Shown here one piece after another: positions 16,101 to 18,787 of a stretch of 18,787 nucleotides of DNA. This stretch comes from Mucilaginibacter sp. (GTDB taxonomy: Bacteria; Bacteroidota; Bacteroidia; Sphingobacteriales; Sphingobacteriaceae), in NCBI GenBank assembly GCA_028288315.1, contig JAQBNY010000199.1:1-18787 (forward strand). The letters run 5' to 3'. The position numbers and the translations under genes are program-made. How positions within the stretch are numbered: position 1 is the first letter of the stretch; every line of letters starts with the position of its first letter. The notes under the pieces are model-generated. The model made no database searches, had not been told where the DNA came from, and was given only the letters and a program-made list of their open reading frames with translations.

Positions 16101-16120
16101 AGCAGATTAACACGAAATAA
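13115..16120 (+). CDS. GH106-type alpha-L-rhamnosidase (secreted)
   Basis: From the ATG at 13115 the protein has 1001 residues; a TTG at 13076 would add 13, but the signal peptide MYRIFIVVFTYIFCFSATVNAQ starts at the ATG. The N-terminal GH106 domain has VYWYFMDGNMSAETITKDLE, GIGPGWTGSGGPWVEARQSM, the acidic motif HMDSWEMG (D325, E328), then SIEPYD (E405) and PAEAF (E459). These acidic residues are typical of the active-site and calcium region of the family; which are catalytic is not proven here. The C-terminal part (about 840-960) is a galactose-binding-like beta-sandwich: FYLDLGNVKNIARVTLNGKD, VVWTAPWRIDIS and NELKIEVANLWANRLIGDE. It removes terminal alpha-L-rhamnose from plant pectin, gums or glycosides in the periplasm or at the surface. 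It is 12 bases upstream of the isomerase gene and forms an operon with it. Confidence 0.9.
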   Translation: MYRIFIVVFTYIFCFSATVNAQLSRIKANFMSPQDAYKPGVYWYFMDGNMSAETITKDLESMKKSGIGNLIFLEVNVGVPRGPVEFLSDEWMKLFVHAEKEARRLGIEITLGIGPGWTGSGGPWVEARQSMQHLVSSQVIVNSQGSGKIVLPVPPPKKPFFGEGNLTPEFKKEWLEYYKDVAVLAFPLTKQGKPIADYEEKALYCRAPFSSGVVRSYLPSPSGVAGNKNAAIPKNKIINLTGKMKPDGSLNWLPRHGKWVVMRFGSRNNGAITRPAPVPGLGFESDKFDTTALNAHLKAYVGKILNKIGKIDKASPGGLKRLHMDSWEMGAQNWTGNFRKEFLKRRGYDPLKYYPVYAGSIVGSLEESERFLWDLRQTSQELVLENHAQYVKDYARRNQMTLSIEPYDMNPTADLELGGVADVPMAEFWSKGFGFNSTYSVIEATSIAHVMGRSLVPAEAFTAQDNEGWKQHPASMKNQGDWAFASGINRFVYHTFQNQFLADSLKPGATMGPYGVHWDRSQTWWPMISGYHDYVTRCQYILQQGRTVADVLYLTPEGSPHVFVPPVSAILGDTIGDRRGYNFDGCSPAQLMKASVSNNQIVFRGGASYRILVLPVFESMTPELLAKIGNLIKQGATIVGSPPLRSPSLVNYPYCDKKIRTLVKRIWGPTLKPVKQMQRNYGKGMLIWGGDLSKNIDHLYPHYELTAAILKAKRINEDFVADGPIRYTHRTNTDWDVYFVSNKTDKPIAFTGNLRSVKGSPELWDAVTGKVTPIHQFKVNQGTTAVLLQLDAYQSCFIVFSKDNQWQPSGIKAENPTKIISMLNGSWDVSFDPRWGGPAHAMFDTLTDWSKNPAEGIKYYSGIATYNKKFDLPAHGSTGNEAFYLDLGNVKNIARVTLNGKDLGVVWTAPWRIDISSALNEKNNELKIEVANLWANRLIGDEKKPYDGIVDEKWPEWLLKGQPRTSGRYTFTSTRQYNANSPLMESGLMGPVRIIQQINTK

Positions 16121-16132
16121 GATAATATAAAA

Positions 16133-17566
16133 ATGTATAAACAAACGAAGGCGAAAGTTGGCTTATTTGGGATAGGATTGCAGGCTTACTGGGATCAATT
16201 TGAAGGGTTAAGAGAACGTTTATCGGGCTATATTGATGTAGTAGCCAGGAGTATGGAATTATTTGATGCAGAAATAGTGAATATGGGTTTGGTTGATACG
16301 CCCGAAAAAGCCTTCGAAGCAGGTGCGATATTTAAACGCGAAGATGTTGACATCATATTTCTATACGTATCTACCTATGCTTTATCTGCCACCGTTTTGC
16401 CTGCAGTAAGAAAGGCAAACGTGCCAGTCATCGTACTCAACCTATCGCCGCAGGCAAGTATTGATTATAAAAGTTTTAATAAACTGCATGATCGTACAGC
16501 AATGACAGGGGAGTGGCTTGCGCACTGCTCTTCCTGCTCGGTGCCGGAAATAGCCAATGTTTTTAACCGAAGCAATATTTCGTTTTTCCAGGTGACGGGA
16601 ATTTTAAATGATGATCCGCATGTATGGAAGGAAGTAAAGGAATGGGTGGATGCTGCACGGGTAGCGCGCATTATGTACCATAATCGTTTGGGCATAATGG
16701 GTAACTATTATGGTGGCATGCTGGATATATATACCGATCTGACGCTGCAATGCGCAACATTCGGTGGGCACATGGAAGTAATAGAGGTAGACGAGCTATC
16801 TCATCTCAGAGAATCTGTTACCGGTGAAGAAATTGAAGATAAGCTTGTAGAGATCAGTAAGGAATTTGACGTACAGCACGATTGCCTGCACGAAGACCTG
16901 TATCGCGCAGCACAAACCGCCGTAGCGCTTGATAAGCTTGTAAATAAATACCAACTTGGTTCGCTTGCTTATTATCATAAAGGCAGCGGCAACCCTGCTA
17001 ACGAAAACACTATAACTTCTGTTATATTAGGCAATTCAATTTTAACAGGAAAAAACATACCGGTTGCCGGCGAGTACGAAATTAAAAATGTACAGGCAAT
17101 GAAAATAATGGACAGCTTTGGAGCAGGTGGCTCTTTTACAGAATATTATGCAATGGATTTTAACGATGATGTGGTACTGATGGGGCACGACGGGCCTTGC
17201 CACCCCCGGATAGCCGAAGGAAGGATCAAAGTAAAGCCGTTGCAGGTATACCATGGTAAAGTTGGGAACGGCCTCTCGGTAGAAATGTCCATTACGCATG
17301 GGGCGGTAACGCTACTGTCGGTTGTTGAAACCGGAAACGGAACATTGAAGTTTCTGGTGGCAGAAGGCGAGTCAGTTCCGGGCGAAATATTAGAAATAGG
17401 CAATACAAACAGTCGGTATAAATTTTCATTAGGCGCGCGGAATTTTGTAGAGGCCTGGAACCAAGAGGGACCGGCACATCATTGCGCTATAGGCAGTGGG
17501 CATGTTGCTTCAAAGATCAAAAAGCTTGGAAAAATATTAAAAATAGCTACGGTACAGGTTTGTTAA
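16133..17566 (+). CDS. L-fucose/L-arabinose isomerase-superfamily sugar isomerase
   Basis: The 477-residue protein belongs to the L-fucose/L-arabinose isomerase superfamily, cytoplasmic metal-dependent aldose-ketose isomerases. Marks are VGLFGIGLQAYWDQFEGL at the N-terminus, DIIFLYVSTYALSATVLP, RLGIMGNYYGGMLDIYTD and GSGNPANENTIT. AGEYEIKNVQAM supplies Glu314, SFTEYYAMDF supplies Glu337, MGHDGPCHPRI supplies His352, and AHHCAIGSGHVA supplies His449/450. By comparison with AraA these Glu and His residues would be the metal and catalytic ligands, an inferred alignment. It is clearly not a RhaA-type L-rhamnose isomerase by sequence, although the genes on both sides are GH106 type. Either this enzyme handles rhamnose or a related deoxysugar, or the target glycan carries arabinose or fucose too. 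No signal peptide is seen. It starts 12 bases after the first GH106 gene and 17 bases before the second. Confidence 0.85.
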   Translation: MYKQTKAKVGLFGIGLQAYWDQFEGLRERLSGYIDVVARSMELFDAEIVNMGLVDTPEKAFEAGAIFKREDVDIIFLYVSTYALSATVLPAVRKANVPVIVLNLSPQASIDYKSFNKLHDRTAMTGEWLAHCSSCSVPEIANVFNRSNISFFQVTGILNDDPHVWKEVKEWVDAARVARIMYHNRLGIMGNYYGGMLDIYTDLTLQCATFGGHMEVIEVDELSHLRESVTGEEIEDKLVEISKEFDVQHDCLHEDLYRAAQTAVALDKLVNKYQLGSLAYYHKGSGNPANENTITSVILGNSILTGKNIPVAGEYEIKNVQAMKIMDSFGAGGSFTEYYAMDFNDDVVLMGHDGPCHPRIAEGRIKVKPLQVYHGKVGNGLSVEMSITHGAVTLLSVVETGNGTLKFLVAEGESVPGEILEIGNTNSRYKFSLGARNFVEAWNQEGPAHHCAIGSGHVASKIKKLGKILKIATVQVC

Positions 17567-17583
17567 GCATGGTAAATTATATA

Positions 17584-18787
17584 ATGAAAAGATCCCGGTT
17601 GGTTTATGTAATGTTTGTATGCCTGGCCTTATTGCTTGCTGCCTGTGCCACAAAAAGAAAAATATCTTCTAATTCAATCCCTATAGGGCCGCTATCCACG
17701 CTCAAAAGCGGCTTTGCAATTGTTCCTGATTCCATACAAACCAGTACTTATTGGTATTGGATCTCAGACAATATCTCCAAAGAAGGCGTTATCCGTGATT
17801 TGGAGTCGATGAAAAAAGTGGGTATAAACAGGGCATTTATTGGTAATATATGGCAGGATGATGTGCCTGCTGGTAAAGTAAAGATATTTACGGATGAATG
17901 GTGGGAGGTGTTGCACGCAGCCCTAAAAAAAGCTACAGAACTCAATATCGAGATAGGCATATTTAACAGTCCGGGCTGGAGCCAGTCGGGTGGGCCGTGG
18001 GTGAAACCGGAGCAATCAATGCGGTATTTAACATCTACCAAACTACATGTTAAAGGACCGCTAAAACTCAATCAAAAGTTAATAAAGCCCGAAGGCGATT
18101 TTCAGGATGTGAAACTGATAGCATACCCGGTTAATAGTGATTTTGCGGGTGATATTTTTGATAGGAAACCGCTGATAAAGGCTACTCCTGCTATTGAGGG
18201 AATTAACAGGATAATGGATCATAACGATACCACAGGCGTTATTTTCAAAAAAGAAGATACTTACCGGATAGATATTACGGTAAATAAACCGTACACGGTG
18301 CGTAGCCTGGTGATCACACCAAACCGTAGTGCCATGACCATTACCGGCCAATTGCAGGTGATGAAAAATGGCATGTATACTACCATCAAACACTTTACGG
18401 TAGACCGCAGCAACACTGAACTGAATGTAGGGTTTATGCCCTACGGACCCGCTGCGTTTGCAATACCCGCAACTGCTTCAAAGAGTTTTAGGCTGTTGTT
18501 AACAAAGTTTTCCGGCAACAGTGGCATTGCCGAAGTAAAACTCTCAGCGGTACCCGCGGTAGAAAATTATATCGAAAAAACATTTGCTAATATGTGGCAA
18601 ACGCCATTCCCTTACTTGGATGCTTATCAATGGGGGCCACAGCCTTTGATAGATAACAAAGAAACGGTGATAGATCCGGTAAAGGTTGTGGATATATCGA
18701 ACAACATGAACGCCAACGGTGAGCTTAAATGGGATGTACCACCCGGTAGCTGGGTTATTGAACGCAGCGGGATGACACCTACAAAAG
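17584..18787 (+). CDS. Second GH106-type glycosidase, lipoprotein (partial, 3' end outside window)
   Basis: The frame is open from ATG 17584 (or 17569, five codons earlier) to the right edge, giving 401 visible codons. The 17584 start gives a proper lipoprotein signal with lipobox LAAC (Cys at 21). The body repeats the GH106 N-terminal pattern of the first gene: TYWYWISDNISKEGVIRDLE, then SMKKVGINRAFIGN, FTDEWWEVLHAALKKATELN and FNSPGWSQSGGPWVKPEQSM. An inserted beta-sandwich-like portion follows (about 200-330), and then DAYQWGPQPLID and VPPGSWVIERSGMTP. The catalytic acidic region lies beyond the window. It begins 17 bases after the isomerase stop and continues the operon. The lipid anchor suggests an outer-membrane position, while the first GH106 protein is soluble; the pair may act on different linkages or in sequence. 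Confidence 0.85.
   Translation, partial: MKRSRLVYVMFVCLALLLAACATKRKISSNSIPIGPLSTLKSGFAIVPDSIQTSTYWYWISDNISKEGVIRDLESMKKVGINRAFIGNIWQDDVPAGKVKIFTDEWWEVLHAALKKATELNIEIGIFNSPGWSQSGGPWVKPEQSMRYLTSTKLHVKGPLKLNQKLIKPEGDFQDVKLIAYPVNSDFAGDIFDRKPLIKATPAIEGINRIMDHNDTTGVIFKKEDTYRIDITVNKPYTVRSLVITPNRSAMTITGQLQVMKNGMYTTIKHFTVDRSNTELNVGFMPYGPAAFAIPATASKSFRLLLTKFSGNSGIAEVKLSAVPAVENYIEKTFANMWQTPFPYLDAYQWGPQPLIDNKETVIDPVKVVDISNNMNANGELKWDVPPGSWVIERSGMTPTK

Noticed and set aside
1..18787. CRISPR arrays, insertion sequences, rRNA or complete tRNA genes
   Set aside because: No regularly spaced repeats, no transposase-like protein, and no complete tRNA or rRNA sequence was seen on either strand.

Overview
The window looks like chromosomal DNA from a Bacteroidota member, most likely a soil or plant-associated Sphingobacteriaceae genus such as Mucilaginibacter or Pedobacter. 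This rests on a SusC/SusD pair, TAnnTTTG-type -7 promoter elements, the lack of strong Shine-Dalgarno sites, lipoprotein signals and two GH106-type glycosidases. The genus is an inference.

Layout. (1) Positions 1-1157, plus strand: the end of a thiamine block, with the rhodanese tail of a ThiF/MoeB-like protein followed by thiD. (2) Positions 1208-1576, minus strand: a decayed C-terminal piece of a DUF4209 (HEPN-like) protein. (3) Positions 1577-6184, all minus strand: a sulfur-compound block. Read 5' to 3' it encodes a membrane-anchored dihaem TsdA-type thiosulfate dehydrogenase/tetrathionate reductase, a secreted DsrE-like protein, a ModA-like binding protein and an AcfC-like binding protein, then a terminator-like hairpin. 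Downstream lie a 54-residue membrane mini-protein and a CysL-like LysR regulator with a candidate operator in front of them. No permease or ATPase accompanies the two binding proteins. (4) Positions 6185-6924: a junction zone with a decayed ORF resembling a metal-binding HMA domain, a 19-bp match to the 3' end of a serine tRNA (possible att scar), a tandem 9-bp repeat and a tiny ORF. (5) Positions 6925-18787: a polysaccharide utilization locus with a divergent AraC regulator, SusC, SusD, a GH106-type alpha-L-rhamnosidase, an L-fucose/L-arabinose isomerase-superfamily enzyme, and the first 401 codons of a second GH106-type lipoprotein cut by the window edge.

How the genes work together. In the PUL, SusD and SusC would capture and import a rhamnose-bearing oligosaccharide, the two GH106 enzymes would remove terminal alpha-L-rhamnose (or a similar deoxysugar), and the isomerase would start catabolism of the freed sugar. 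The AraC protein is the likely sugar-responsive activator; a repeated TTTATCAAA motif lies upstream of both susC and the first GH106 gene. In the sulfur block, TsdA would interconvert thiosulfate and tetrathionate in the periplasm. The DsrE protein and the two binding proteins could trap or carry the sulfur species, with the LysR protein as a candidate sulfur-responsive regulator.
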